Assembly (NCBI GenBank): GCA_964636325.1
Contig: CAZWRV010000073.1
Span: 1 to 32,569, forward strand
Length of the DNA: 32,569 nt
Direction: 5' to 3'
Origin: CAZWRV01 sp964636325
GTDB lineage: Bacteria > Verrucomicrobiota > Lentisphaeria > Victivallales > GWF2-50-93
In this document: piece by piece, positions 14,039-21,095 of the stretch
Layout of the letters: each line of letters opens with the position of its first letter
Numbering within the stretch: position 1 is the stretch's first letter
Translations under genes and position numbers: made by a program
Notes under the pieces: generated by a model
The model's input: only the letters and a program-made list of their open reading frames with translations
Told to the model about the DNA's origin: nothing
Database searches by the model: none

Positions 14039-15795
14039 TGGACGATGAGGGGGCCGCCGCCGCCGGTTCCGCCGGGTCTTGGATCGCACGTGTCCTCGTT
14101 TGTCTCGAGGATGGCTACGGCGTTGCCGGTGTCGTCATACTGATAGATATGCCCCATCTGGAGCCATCCTGCTCCGGTTCCGGTGCCGGGGTCGTACGGC
14201 GGTGTTTCGCCCGGGGGCTGGTAGGTGTAGTTACGGTTGTAGCCTTTGGCGCGCCACTGTGGGTTGTTGAGGCGCTGGAGGCACCTGAGGAACCAAGGCC
14301 CCATGGAGCCGGGAGGCTGGCTCCCGGGATTGTCCAGGTCGTCGATGTCCTGCAGCCATAGCAGGAACTGGAGCAGTTGCTCCGACTCTTCGGAAAAGGG
14401 GTTGTATAAGTCCGACGAGTCCTGCATGGCGATGGGAATGAGGCGGGTCTTGTCAAATACGGGCAGAACCATCGAGACGGAGTTGGGCTGGTATCTGTCG
14501 GAGCCGGCCTGCGTTTCGAGGCATCCGAGCGGTTTTGCCATGGCGGTGCTGACGGAGGTGGTGAGCTGCTTCTGCCTGAGGCCGGAATCCTTGCCGCCGA
14601 CAGGCATGGCCGGATCGAGGTTGGAATCCCTGTAGATGAACGGATCTCCGGAGTCTCCGCCGTAGTTGCCTTTGACGTTGTAGCTTTCCGAGACCACGGA
14701 CGGCTCGGTCTCGCATCTCATCTTGGAGACAGGTCCGCCGTATGCGTATTCGGGGCGAATACCGGAGCGGAGGTATTCGTCGCCGAGCCAGATGTCCGCG
14801 ACCTGCATGGAAGTCCAGCGCTGCTCGTAGTTGCACCATCTGACGTACGGCAGCGGGCTGTTGATGCCGTCAGTGTCGTTGGGATCTCCCTTGTCGTAGG
14901 AGTCGGCGAGCTGGAGGTTTCGCTGTGCGGCCAGCGTGGGGAGATACGGGCCGGCGGCGCCATAGGCGGAGAGGTCGCCGGCCCCGCCCATCTCCACGAA
15001 TACGGGCGTGTATTCGCTCTCCTGCGGGAACCTGGAGAAGTCCCCGACGATCGTCACATCCCACCATTTTCCGTCGAAGTCGTAGTATTTCACCAGGGAG
15101 CGCAGGGTCGGGTAGCACCAGTATTCCGAGCTTATGGCGTTGTAGAGGTTGAGGTCCATCAGCCACGGGGGGGTGACAAGCGGTAGGCCTGAGTATTCCA
15201 CGTTCGGGGCGGCCGCGATTCCGGCCTGCGCGAAGTTCACGTTTGCGATCATTTCGGCGTAAGGTCTTCTCCAGTCGTAGTTTTCAATGAGCTTGGGGAC
15301 TCCGAAATAGTAGTTGTCCTGGTATGTGGCGCCGGGGAGGTCCGCCGCGGTGAAGCCGTTGAGGTCTGCGCCAAGCCTTTCGATGTGCTTGGTGACGACG
15401 CTGGTGAAGAAGGCGTTCGGGTTCATTCCGTTGTTCTTGGCGGCCTGCTGCGCGGATCCGAAGCCGATGACCGGCCCTACGAACGCTGCGCGGGTCTGCA
15501 TTTCGCAGAGCAGGTCGGAGGAGGCTGTTATCCCTTCCGGAGAGTCGTCCCCGTAGGGCGGTATGTCGGAGACCAGGACGGTGCACGCCTTGATGATGTT
15601 CATCTCCCCGATGAGGTTCAATGTTTCAAGCTGCCATTTCGCGGAGGCGAGGGCGGCGGCGTCGGCGGCCGACTGTGCCTTTACCTTTATGCGGATGATC
15701 GATTGGAGGTCGAAGAGGAAGAGCAGCGCGACCAGGAGTATCACGAGCGCTACGACCGCGAGCACCAGCGTCTGACCTTTTTCATTGCTTCTCAT
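14035..15795 (-). CDS. TadG-like pilus-assembly protein (Flp-pilus-associated, minor pilin-type N terminus)
   Basis: 586 aa from ATG 15795, chosen because AGGAG lies 6 nt upstream; the open frame continues to 15987 only through a dispersed repeat. The N terminus MRSNEKGQTLVLAVVALVIL is the class IVb prepilin-like, TadE/G-type anchor (TM about 9-30). It is followed by QSAADAAALASAKWQLETLN, the 'DAAALA' segment typical of TadG-like proteins. The remaining 500 or so residues are probably periplasmic, rich in Tyr, Trp, Asn, Pro and Gly, with no von Willebrand motif that I can see. The C terminus is GGGGPLIVH. It is last in the pilus block and probably contributes to pilus base assembly or a minor subunit. 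The large exported domain is not recognised. Confidence 0.75.
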   Translation of the reverse strand: MRSNEKGQTLVLAVVALVILLVALLFLFDLQSIIRIKVKAQSAADAAALASAKWQLETLNLIGEMNIIKACTVLVSDIPPYGDDSPEGITASSDLLCEMQTRAAFVGPVIGFGSAQQAAKNNGMNPNAFFTSVVTKHIERLGADLNGFTAADLPGATYQDNYYFGVPKLIENYDWRRPYAEMIANVNFAQAGIAAAPNVEYSGLPLVTPPWLMDLNLYNAISSEYWCYPTLRSLVKYYDFDGKWWDVTIVGDFSRFPQESEYTPVFVEMGGAGDLSAYGAAGPYLPTLAAQRNLQLADSYDKGDPNDTDGINSPLPYVRWCNYEQRWTSMQVADIWLGDEYLRSGIRPEYAYGGPVSKMRCETEPSVVSESYNVKGNYGGDSGDPFIYRDSNLDPAMPVGGKDSGLRQKQLTTSVSTAMAKPLGCLETQAGSDRYQPNSVSMVLPVFDKTRLIPIAMQDSSDLYNPFSEESEQLLQFLLWLQDIDDLDNPGSQPPGSMGPWFLRCLQRLNNPQWRAKGYNRNYTYQPPGETPPYDPGTGTGAGWLQMGHIYQYDDTGNAVAILETNEDTCDPRPGGTGGGGPLIVH

Positions 15796-15800
15796 GCCAT

Positions 15801-15897
15801 GCTCCTGAAACTCGACTTGAGTAACGCAGCCATTCCTGTCTGCGGCATCGCAGGTAGGAATACCTGCGCCACTTAAGTTTCGGCCCGACAAAGCTGC
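15801..15897. repeat. Double-hairpin dispersed repeat, copy 2 (inverted)
   Basis: The reverse complement closely matches 12178-12278. Hairpins are CGCAGGTA-GGAA-TACCTGCG (15849-15868, perfect) and CGCAGCCA-TTCC-TGTCTGCG (15825-15844, one mismatch). On the minus strand its last bases, GAGTTTCAGGAGC, provide the AGGAG ribosome binding site of the tadG-like gene. Confidence 0.85.
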
Positions 15898-15908
15898 GAA
15901 TCCCGCGG

Positions 15909-15943
15909 CTGGACATTCTTTGTTGGACATTGGATATTCATTG
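15909..15943. repeat. Short GGACATT/GGATATT word repeat
   Basis: CTGGACATTCTTTG, TTGGACATT and GGATATTC follow one another in the leader of the tadG-like gene, next to the double-hairpin repeat. GGCTGGACATTCT also occurs at about 12314-12327, beside the other copy of that repeat. Confidence 0.55.
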
Positions 15944-16558
15944 CTCCCCCGTAAGATAGTCCCCTGCATGGTTTCCCAGCTCCGCAACCCCTGAGACCGA
16001 GCGGCCGGTGCCGACGCTGTCGAACCATACGCGATCCTTGTCCATGAGGTCGAAGAAGACGAACGGATAATCGGTGAAGCTCACGTCCAAGTTGACGGTG
16101 CCGGAGCCGGTTTCGTATGACGTATATCCAAGTGTAGTGGAAGGCGGCTGGACGTCGGCGGCATAGAATGCGCGGTCATAATCGTTGCCGCCGCTCCAGA
16201 ACTCATAATTGAGCCGGTTCGTCCCCGCCAGATATTCGGGGATCATGAGCTCCTCCTGGGCGAACTGCTCCATGGGCGAGCCGTATTCGAAGCTGTCCGG
16301 CTCGGTAATCCTGCCGGACGCGCCGATGGCGGCGACGTTGGAGCTGCGGCTTATGAGATGGCTCCTGAAGCCTACCGCATAAGAGCGGGCGGCCCGGTAT
16401 GCGGAATATTCGGTAAGCATCTTGGCGATGGCGATATTGAATATCTGGAGGAAGCCGAACAGGATGAGGCAGAGCACTATCATGCAGAGGAGGGATTCCA
16501 GCACGGACTGCCCGCGGATTCTGCGGCCAGACCTCTTTTTTTGACAGTTTCCCTTCAC
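15938..16558 (-). CDS. TadE-like pilus assembly protein
   Basis: 206 aa. GTG start at 16558, supported by GGAGG about 8 nt upstream. The N terminus is basic, then GRRIRGQSVLESLLCMIV: Gly16 is followed by a mature sequence with Glu at position 5, the prepilin-peptidase recognition pattern, leading into a TM helix (about 18-42). The next stretch, EYSAYRAARSYAVG, is characteristic of TadE family proteins. The remaining 130 or so residues are predicted periplasmic. TadE acts as a pseudopilin in assembly of Flp-type pili. It sits between the Flp pilin and the tadG-like gene, all on the minus strand. Confidence 0.85.
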   Translation of the reverse strand: MKGNCQKKRSGRRIRGQSVLESLLCMIVLCLILFGFLQIFNIAIAKMLTEYSAYRAARSYAVGFRSHLISRSSNVAAIGASGRITEPDSFEYGSPMEQFAQEELMIPEYLAGTNRLNYEFWSGGNDYDRAFYAADVQPPSTTLGYTSYETGSGTVNLDVSFTDYPFVFFDLMDKDRVWFDSVGTGRSVSGVAELGNHAGDYLTGEQ

Positions 16559-16663
16559 GCCTTTCCCTCCACAAGCATCGGAAAGGGGCCGCAGAACAGA
16601 AAAATATTCAGCGAAAGAAGATGGTTCACCGAATATTTTCCAGAACAGGATTCGAGTTCTCGC

Positions 16664-16906
16664 TCAGTTGCCGCTGCCGTTGACATCGATGCCGTTGGCA
16701 TCGATGTTCTGGAGAATTTCCGTCGAGCTCTGGTCGACCGCATCGGCCGCGTTGTCGGCTCCGAAAGTGGAGGCCGCGCCGGCGATGATGGTCCTGATCC
16801 TGTCGCTGAATATCCCGAGCACGACCAGCGAGGCTATTGCCACGAGGGTGATGATCAGGATGTATTCAACGATCGTCTGCCCCTTGCTCTTTGCCTTCTT
16901 CTTCAT
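16664..16906 (-). CDS. Flp-family class IVb pilin
   Basis: 80 aa, starting MKKKAKSKGQTIVEYILIIT. Cleavage after Gly9 gives mature QTIVEY, the exact Glu5-Tyr6 signature of Flp pilins; the hydrophobic helix runs about 11-32. The short hydrophilic tail is rich in Ala, Asp and Asn, ending GIDVNGSGN. The start ATG 16906 has a strong GGAGG 7 nt upstream, fitting a highly translated structural subunit. It is the likely major pilin of the adjacent Tad-like system. Confidence 0.92.
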   Translation of the reverse strand: MKKKAKSKGQTIVEYILIITLVAIASLVVLGIFSDRIRTIIAGAASTFGADNAADAVDQSSTEILQNIDANGIDVNGSGN

Positions 16907-17059
16907 TACTCTTCCTCCTTATACGGGATGCTTGTTAAAATATGATTTTTTTCAATCCCACATATCAGAATACACCTTGAGATCGTCACTTCTTTCATGA
17001 CTTCGTTAATTGAACGCCAAAATCTTCGTATCTTCGAGCATTGCAAACGGCCACACCGT

Positions 17060-17224
17060 TCACGGATAATCCAGGCCCACGAGCGACAATATTCTTTGGC
17101 CGTATTCGTTGAACGCCGAGAGCAGTGCCAGGAGCATCAGAGCCGCCAGCAGGAACATGGCCATAACAGCCGAATATTCGGCAGTCGTCTGACCTGCTCT
17201 CCGCGAATGTCTTTTCATGCGCAT
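17060..17224 (-). CDS. Second small Flp-like pilin (54 aa)
   Basis: Codons from ATG 17224 to TGA 17060-17062 give MRMKRHSRRAGQTTAEYSAV and then a hydrophobic helix, ending SLVGLDYP. The basic leader, Gly11, and mature QTTAEY (Glu5-Tyr6) reproduce the class IVb pilin signature of the 80-aa neighbour. An in-frame TAG two codons before the ATG fixes the upstream limit, with ATG 17218 as an alternative. There is no clear Shine-Dalgarno, but the gene begins 25 nt after panD, so coupling or low expression is possible. It may be a minor pilin or initiator subunit. Confidence 0.75.
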   Translation of the reverse strand: MRMKRHSRRAGQTTAEYSAVMAMFLLAALMLLALLSAFNEYGQRILSLVGLDYP

Positions 17225-17249
17225 AATCTATGCCCGGTTCCCGGAATTT

Positions 17250-17633
17250 TCAAACTTTCCCGGCCCTTTTCCTCCTGCCGCCTCCTCCGACTATTTCGTT
17301 CTTCTCGTCCAGGACTATGACCGTGGGCTTCAATTTCCTGGCCTCCTTCCTGCCGCAGTGGCAGAACGCCATGATAGTAACGATGTCGCCCGGCGAGCCT
17401 TTCAGTGCGGCGGGTCCGTTGAGCATCATGACACGGCTGCCAGCCTTCCCCCTTATCACGTATGTTTCGAGCCTCTCGCCGTTCATGGCGTTCGCCACGA
17501 GCACCTTCTCAAAGGGCAGCAGGCCGGCCTTCCTCATCAGGTCGGAATCGATTTCGATGCTGCCCTCATAGTCCTTCTCACAGGCCGTTATCCGGGCCCT
17601 GTGTATCTTGCTCTTAAGCATTTCCAGCTTCAT
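17250..17633 (-). CDS. panD: Aspartate 1-decarboxylase precursor
   Basis: 127 aa. It converts L-aspartate to beta-alanine for pantothenate and CoA synthesis, using a self-made pyruvoyl group. The self-cleavage site is Gly24-Ser25 in DYEGSIEID, exactly as in E. coli PanD. Lys9, His11, Tyr22, Arg54, Thr57 and Tyr58 also fall at the expected positions, in MLKSKIHRA and GERLETYVI. The C terminus is longer and basic (GGGGRRKRAGKV), with CHC in MAFCHCGRKE. ATG 17633 is preceded by GGGGAG. Its place between the pilT-like gene and the pilins is odd; no other pantothenate gene is nearby. Confidence 0.95.
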   Translation of the reverse strand: MKLEMLKSKIHRARITACEKDYEGSIEIDSDLMRKAGLLPFEKVLVANAMNGERLETYVIRGKAGSRVMMLNGPAALKGSPGDIVTIMAFCHCGRKEARKLKPTVIVLDEKNEIVGGGGRRKRAGKV

Positions 17634-17726
17634 CTTCTCCCCATAGGTTAATACGTTGGCAAAGGGTTTTTATTGCAATAAATCATGCAGAATGGTGAAA
17701 AATCGTGTTTCCCTTTGTTTTCAGCT

Positions 17727-17741
17727 GGCCTCGGCGAGGCC
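17727..17741 (-). terminator. Palindrome just after the pilT-like gene
   Basis: GGCCTCGGCGAGGCC is a perfect interrupted palindrome 2 nt past the stop codon of the pilT-like gene. The following minus-strand bases are A-rich then T-rich further on, so it may be a partial terminator or an RNA-stability hairpin before panD. Confidence 0.35.
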
Positions 17742-17743
17742 GG

Positions 17744-18838
17744 TCATCCGATGATCTGCGACGATGAGTCGAGGAATATGCCCTTGAGGTTCATCCTGAG
17801 GGCGTCCGGATTGTCCGCCATCTTGAGGGCGTCCTCCTCTGTCACGAGCCCCTCGTTGACGAGTTTCAGGAGGGACTGGTTGAACGACTGCATGTGATCC
17901 TCTTTTCCGGCCTCGACCGCCATGGAGAGCTTTTCCAGCTTGTTGCTCTCCAGGAGCTTTCTTACCATCGGAGTGTTTATCATTATTTCCACCGCCGGAA
18001 TGACGCCGCCGCCGTACGCCCTCGGCAGCAGCCTCTGGCAGACGACGGCCTTGAGGTTGGTCGCCAGCGCGCTGCGGATCGAGTTCTGCTCCTCGAACTG
18101 GTAGAAGTCGAGGATTCGGGTGACGGCCTGGTGCGCGTTCGTGGCGTGCAAGGTCGTAAGCACGAGATGCCCCGTGTCGGAGGCCTGGAGCGCGGCGTCG
18201 AAGCTCTCCCTGTCGCGCATCTCGCCGATCATTATGACGTCGGGATCCTGCCTGAGGACATGCACCAGCGCGCTCTGGAAGGTGACGGTGTCGAGGCCGA
18301 CCTCGCGCTGTTCGATTATGGACTTGTTGTCGGCGAACTCGTATTCGATGGGGTCTTCGATGGTGACGATGTGCTTGCGCATGTTCATGTTGATGGACTG
18401 TATGACGGCCGCCAGGGTGGTGGACTTGCCCGAGCCGGTGGTTCCGCTGACGATAACGATGCCGCGCTCCTCCGCCGCGATCTTCTTCAGCGTGTCCGGC
18501 AGCCCCAGGTCGGTGAAGGACCTCACGTCCGAGCGCACATGCCTCATGGCGATGCCGAAGACGCCCTTCTGCCTGTGGATGTTGACGCGGAACCTGCCAA
18601 TGCCGTCCTCGACGTAGGAGAGGTCGAGGTCGCCGTTTGTGTTCAGCTTCTCCTCCATTCCGGGCGCCATCATCGTCCTGATAAGCTCCTGCATGCTTTC
18701 GTGGTCGGTTATGAAATCGGTGTCCACGAGTTCGCTGGCTATCCTGATCACGGCCGGCGAACCCTCCCTCAGGTGCCAGTCCGACGCCTTCGAATTGACT
18801 CCCAGCTCCAGCAGCTCACGTATGTTGCTTGTTGGCAT
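17744..18838 (-). CDS. pilT: PilT-like type IV pilus retraction ATPase
   Basis: 364 aa from ATG 18838 (AAGGG about 9 nt upstream). The frame stays open upstream, but PilT proteins begin like this one, MPTSNIRELLELGVNSKASD followed by WHLREG. Walker A is GTTGSGKST (132-140), the Asp box is TIEDPIEYEF, Walker B is VIMIGEMRD (201-209) and the His box is TTLHATNA (228-235). The length matches PilT/PilU. PilT hexamers power depolymerisation of type IVa pili at the inner membrane. Here it stands upstream of Flp/Tad-type subunits, which normally use TadA/CpaF, so it may serve another pilus or a hybrid machine. Confidence 0.93.
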   Translation of the reverse strand: MPTSNIRELLELGVNSKASDWHLREGSPAVIRIASELVDTDFITDHESMQELIRTMMAPGMEEKLNTNGDLDLSYVEDGIGRFRVNIHRQKGVFGIAMRHVRSDVRSFTDLGLPDTLKKIAAEERGIVIVSGTTGSGKSTTLAAVIQSINMNMRKHIVTIEDPIEYEFADNKSIIEQREVGLDTVTFQSALVHVLRQDPDVIMIGEMRDRESFDAALQASDTGHLVLTTLHATNAHQAVTRILDFYQFEEQNSIRSALATNLKAVVCQRLLPRAYGGGVIPAVEIMINTPMVRKLLESNKLEKLSMAVEAGKEDHMQSFNQSLLKLVNEGLVTEEDALKMADNPDALRMNLKGIFLDSSSQIIG

Positions 18839-19014
18839 GTGTTGATTCCCTTGATTCAATATTTGACTAACGACGCGCGAAGCATTCTTTCTTCCCCAAG
18901 CACCCATCTCTGGGCACCAACATTTAAAAGCGAAACCTGCCGAACCCTGCCGGAACCTTTCGATGAATGAAATCTGATATCCACCATCTGGTATCCGCTG
19001 CCCGGGATCCGGCA

Positions 19015-19737
19015 TCATCCCTTTCCATATCCGGCCATGGCCTTGAGCATTTCCCTGACGGCGCCGGCGATTCCTGCGAATACGGAGCGGCAGACGATGC
19101 TGTGGCCGATGTTGAGCTCCTCCAGAAAGGGGATGTCCAGTATTCCCGAGATGTTATCATAGTTTATGCCGTGTCCGGCGTTGACATGCAGGCCTGCGGA
19201 CTTTGCGAACTTCGCGGCATCTAGAAGCCTTTTGAGTTCGCGGCCCACCGCAGCGCCCCTGGAGTCGGCGAATCTGCCGGTGTGCAGTTCTATGAACTCC
19301 GCTCCTGTCTCGGCCGCCTTCGCGATCTGGTCCTTGTCGGGATCTATGAAGATGCTTACGGTTATCCCCCTGCCCTGCAGGCGCTTGACGCACTCGCCGA
19401 CCGCCTTGAAGCCGCGGATGACGTCGAGCCCGCCCTCGGTCGTAAGCTCCTGGCGCTTTTCCGGCACCAGGCACGAGCTGTGCGGCCTCAGCCGGCAGGC
19501 GATCCTGGTCATCTCGGCTGTCACGGCCATCTCCATGTTCAGGCGCCTGACATTTGCGGCCAGGCGCTCCATGTCCCTGTCCTGGATGTGGCGTCTGTCC
19601 TCCCTCAGATGCGCCGTAATGCCGTGCGCCCCCGCCTTCTCGCAGATGGAGGCGGCCTCAACAGGATCGGGGTATTCAGTCCCCCTCGCCTGCCTCAGCG
19701 TCGCCACATGGTCGATGTTCACTCCGAGCTTCAGCAT
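19015..19737 (-). CDS. pdxJ: Pyridoxine 5'-phosphate synthase
   Basis: 240 aa, standard length. It condenses 1-deoxyxylulose 5-phosphate with 3-amino-2-oxopropyl phosphate to pyridoxine 5'-phosphate. Family marks are MLKLGVNIDHVATLRQARGT at the N terminus (N7, D9, H10), GITAHLREDRRHI (H43, R45, H50), EMAVTAEM, FIDPDKDQI, ELHTGRFA and LHVNAGHGINYDNI. It is read leftward, 176 bp ahead of the pilT-like gene, and divergently from the 19855 operon. Its presence implies the DXP-dependent vitamin B6 route. Confidence 0.96.
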   Translation of the reverse strand: MLKLGVNIDHVATLRQARGTEYPDPVEAASICEKAGAHGITAHLREDRRHIQDRDMERLAANVRRLNMEMAVTAEMTRIACRLRPHSSCLVPEKRQELTTEGGLDVIRGFKAVGECVKRLQGRGITVSIFIDPDKDQIAKAAETGAEFIELHTGRFADSRGAAVGRELKRLLDAAKFAKSAGLHVNAGHGINYDNISGILDIPFLEELNIGHSIVCRSVFAGIAGAVREMLKAMAGYGKG

Positions 19738-19777
19738 GATGACACCCTGAAAATGAGTCCGTTTTCAATGCGGTTAT

Positions 19778-19806
19778 TTGAATTTGTGATAAAAACAATC
19801 TACATT
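19778..19806 (+). promoter_or_regulatory. Candidate sigma70-type promoter of the 19855 operon
   Basis: TTGAAT (19778-19783) and TACATT (19801-19806) are separated by exactly 17 bases, in AT-rich DNA between divergent pdxJ and the 19855 gene. The expected start site would be about 40 bases before the ATG. Each box matches 4 of 6 consensus bases, so confidence is moderate. Confidence 0.4.
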
Positions 19807-19854
19807 CGGAAGCCATCAATTCAACAGGCCAACTCCAAAACCGGCGAATCCGCA

Positions 19855-20424
19855 ATGAACCAGTTTTCTGAGACAGTCCTGAGCGACAGGATCTTCCCGT
19901 ATGCTCTGCTTGTTCTTGCCGCGGCATCGGCGGCCGCCGGATATTTTCTCTGCTCCGCCAAGGAGCATCAGTTGCATGACCTGGAACGGATACCCAGAAG
20001 CAGGCTCTGGGGGACGGCGCTCGGGGCGCTGGCTCTCTACTGGTGCAGCGTGCACGCCAAGCCGCTGGTCTCCGACGGCATTGCGCAGTATCTGGTCTAT
20101 CTGGCGATCCTCTGCACTTGGTTGGGCTTCATGTTTCTGGACTTCGTCCTGGCGCGTTCGTTCGGGGGGCTCCTGATACTGGCCGCGCACTACTTCCTCT
20201 ACGAATCCTTCGCGCTCAAAGCGCCGCTCGGCCCCTTGTTCGCCTCATTGTGCCTCATCATGGGGACGTTCGGGATAGTCATATGCGGCAAGCCGTACTA
20301 CCTGCGGGACATCATCAGGAAGACCGTCCTGGCCAAGGAATGGAAATACGGGACGTGCACGGTCCTCTCCGTATATGCAGTGTCAGGAACATTCTACGGA
20401 CTGTGGGCCCTCTTCTGCAGATGA
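19855..20424 (+). CDS. Six-TM integral membrane protein, unknown function
   Basis: 189 aa from ATG 19855; the frame is open further left but only antisense to pdxJ. Predicted helices are at about 16-34, 50-66, 77-97, 100-117, 122-143 and 165-188. Between helices 1 and 2 is a polar loop, CSAKEHQLHDLERIPRSRL, and near helix 5 KPYYLRDIIRKTVLAKEW. No catalytic motif is recognised. It overlaps rsmG by ATGA (20421-20424), so the two are translationally coupled. It opens a four-gene operon with the GT-C-like and radical SAM proteins. There is no obvious ribosome binding site for its own start. Confidence 0.7.
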   Translation: MNQFSETVLSDRIFPYALLVLAAASAAAGYFLCSAKEHQLHDLERIPRSRLWGTALGALALYWCSVHAKPLVSDGIAQYLVYLAILCTWLGFMFLDFVLARSFGGLLILAAHYFLYESFALKAPLGPLFASLCLIMGTFGIVICGKPYYLRDIIRKTVLAKEWKYGTCTVLSVYAVSGTFYGLWALFCR

Positions 20425-21095
20425 ACACCGGACTGCCAGACGAAATAATCTCGTTCGTCTCATCATGCATCGCGCCCGGCACCTTTACGGCGTTCTTCGA
20501 GCGGGCGGAAAAGTTCCGCGCGCTGCTGGAAGAGGAGAACAGGAAGATCAACCTCACACGCATAGAAGGCTTGATCCCCTTCTGGACGAAGCATGCCGCC
20601 GACTGCCTTTCGGCGCTCAGGTTCGTTCCGGAGCTGAAGGCCGCCCGCTCGATCGCCGACATCGGCTGCGGCGCAGGATTTCCGTCCGTCCCCTTCGCCA
20701 TCGCGATGCCCCCGGCCAGGATAACCGCCGTCGATTCCACGCTCAAGAAGATACGGTTCGTGCAGAACTCCGCAGCCGCAATCGGTCTCAGGAACCTCTC
20801 AGCCTTCCAGTTCCGAGCCTGCGAGATGGCACACCGCTACCAATACAGGGAGTATTTCGACGTCATAACGGCGCGCGCCGTCGGCGCCTCCAAGCCCCTC
20901 GTCCACGACACCGCGGCAATGCTCAGAAAGGGCGGGCACTTCGTCCTCTACAAGACGCCCGAACAGGCCGTGGCCGAACTGGCGGAACTGCGGAACTCGC
21001 AGACGGAAGCCCGGATAGAATGGCGCCTCTCCGATCCGTTCGAGCTTCCCTGCGGCGCCGGCTCCAGGCAGTTCGTCTGCGGCAGGAAGACATGA
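20421..21095 (+). CDS. rsmG: 16S rRNA (guanine527-N7)-methyltransferase
   Basis: 224 aa from ATG 20421. It methylates G527 of 16S rRNA with SAM. The GidB/RsmG signature is clear: the N-terminal region NRKINLTRI and then FWTKHAADCL, SAM-binding motif IADIGCGAGFPSVPFAI, and AVDSTLKKIRFVQ. DVITARAVGAS and GGHFVLYK in the second half also fit. It overlaps both neighbours by the four bases ATGA (20421-20424 and 21092-21095), an unusual housekeeping gene placement inside a membrane/glycan operon. It is usually found beside mnmG or parAB, none of which are here. Confidence 0.95.
   Translation: MNTGLPDEIISFVSSCIAPGTFTAFFERAEKFRALLEEENRKINLTRIEGLIPFWTKHAADCLSALRFVPELKAARSIADIGCGAGFPSVPFAIAMPPARITAVDSTLKKIRFVQNSAAAIGLRNLSAFQFRACEMAHRYQYREYFDVITARAVGASKPLVHDTAAMLRKGGHFVLYKTPEQAVAELAELRNSQTEARIEWRLSDPFELPCGAGSRQFVCGRKT

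Noticed and set aside
15796..15987. N-terminal extension of the tadG-like protein
   Set aside because: It would translate the dispersed double-hairpin repeat, and a good AGGAG precedes the internal ATG that begins a typical pilin-like N terminus.
17894..18970. Long plus-strand open frame antisense to the pilT-like gene
   Set aside because: The translated protein is rich in Asp, Val, Gly and Leu with no domain, while the opposite strand holds intact Walker motifs.
18839..19018. N-terminal extension of the pilT-like protein
   Set aside because: The extra 60 residues have no similarity to PilT starts and run into pdxJ; ATG 18838 matches the family start.
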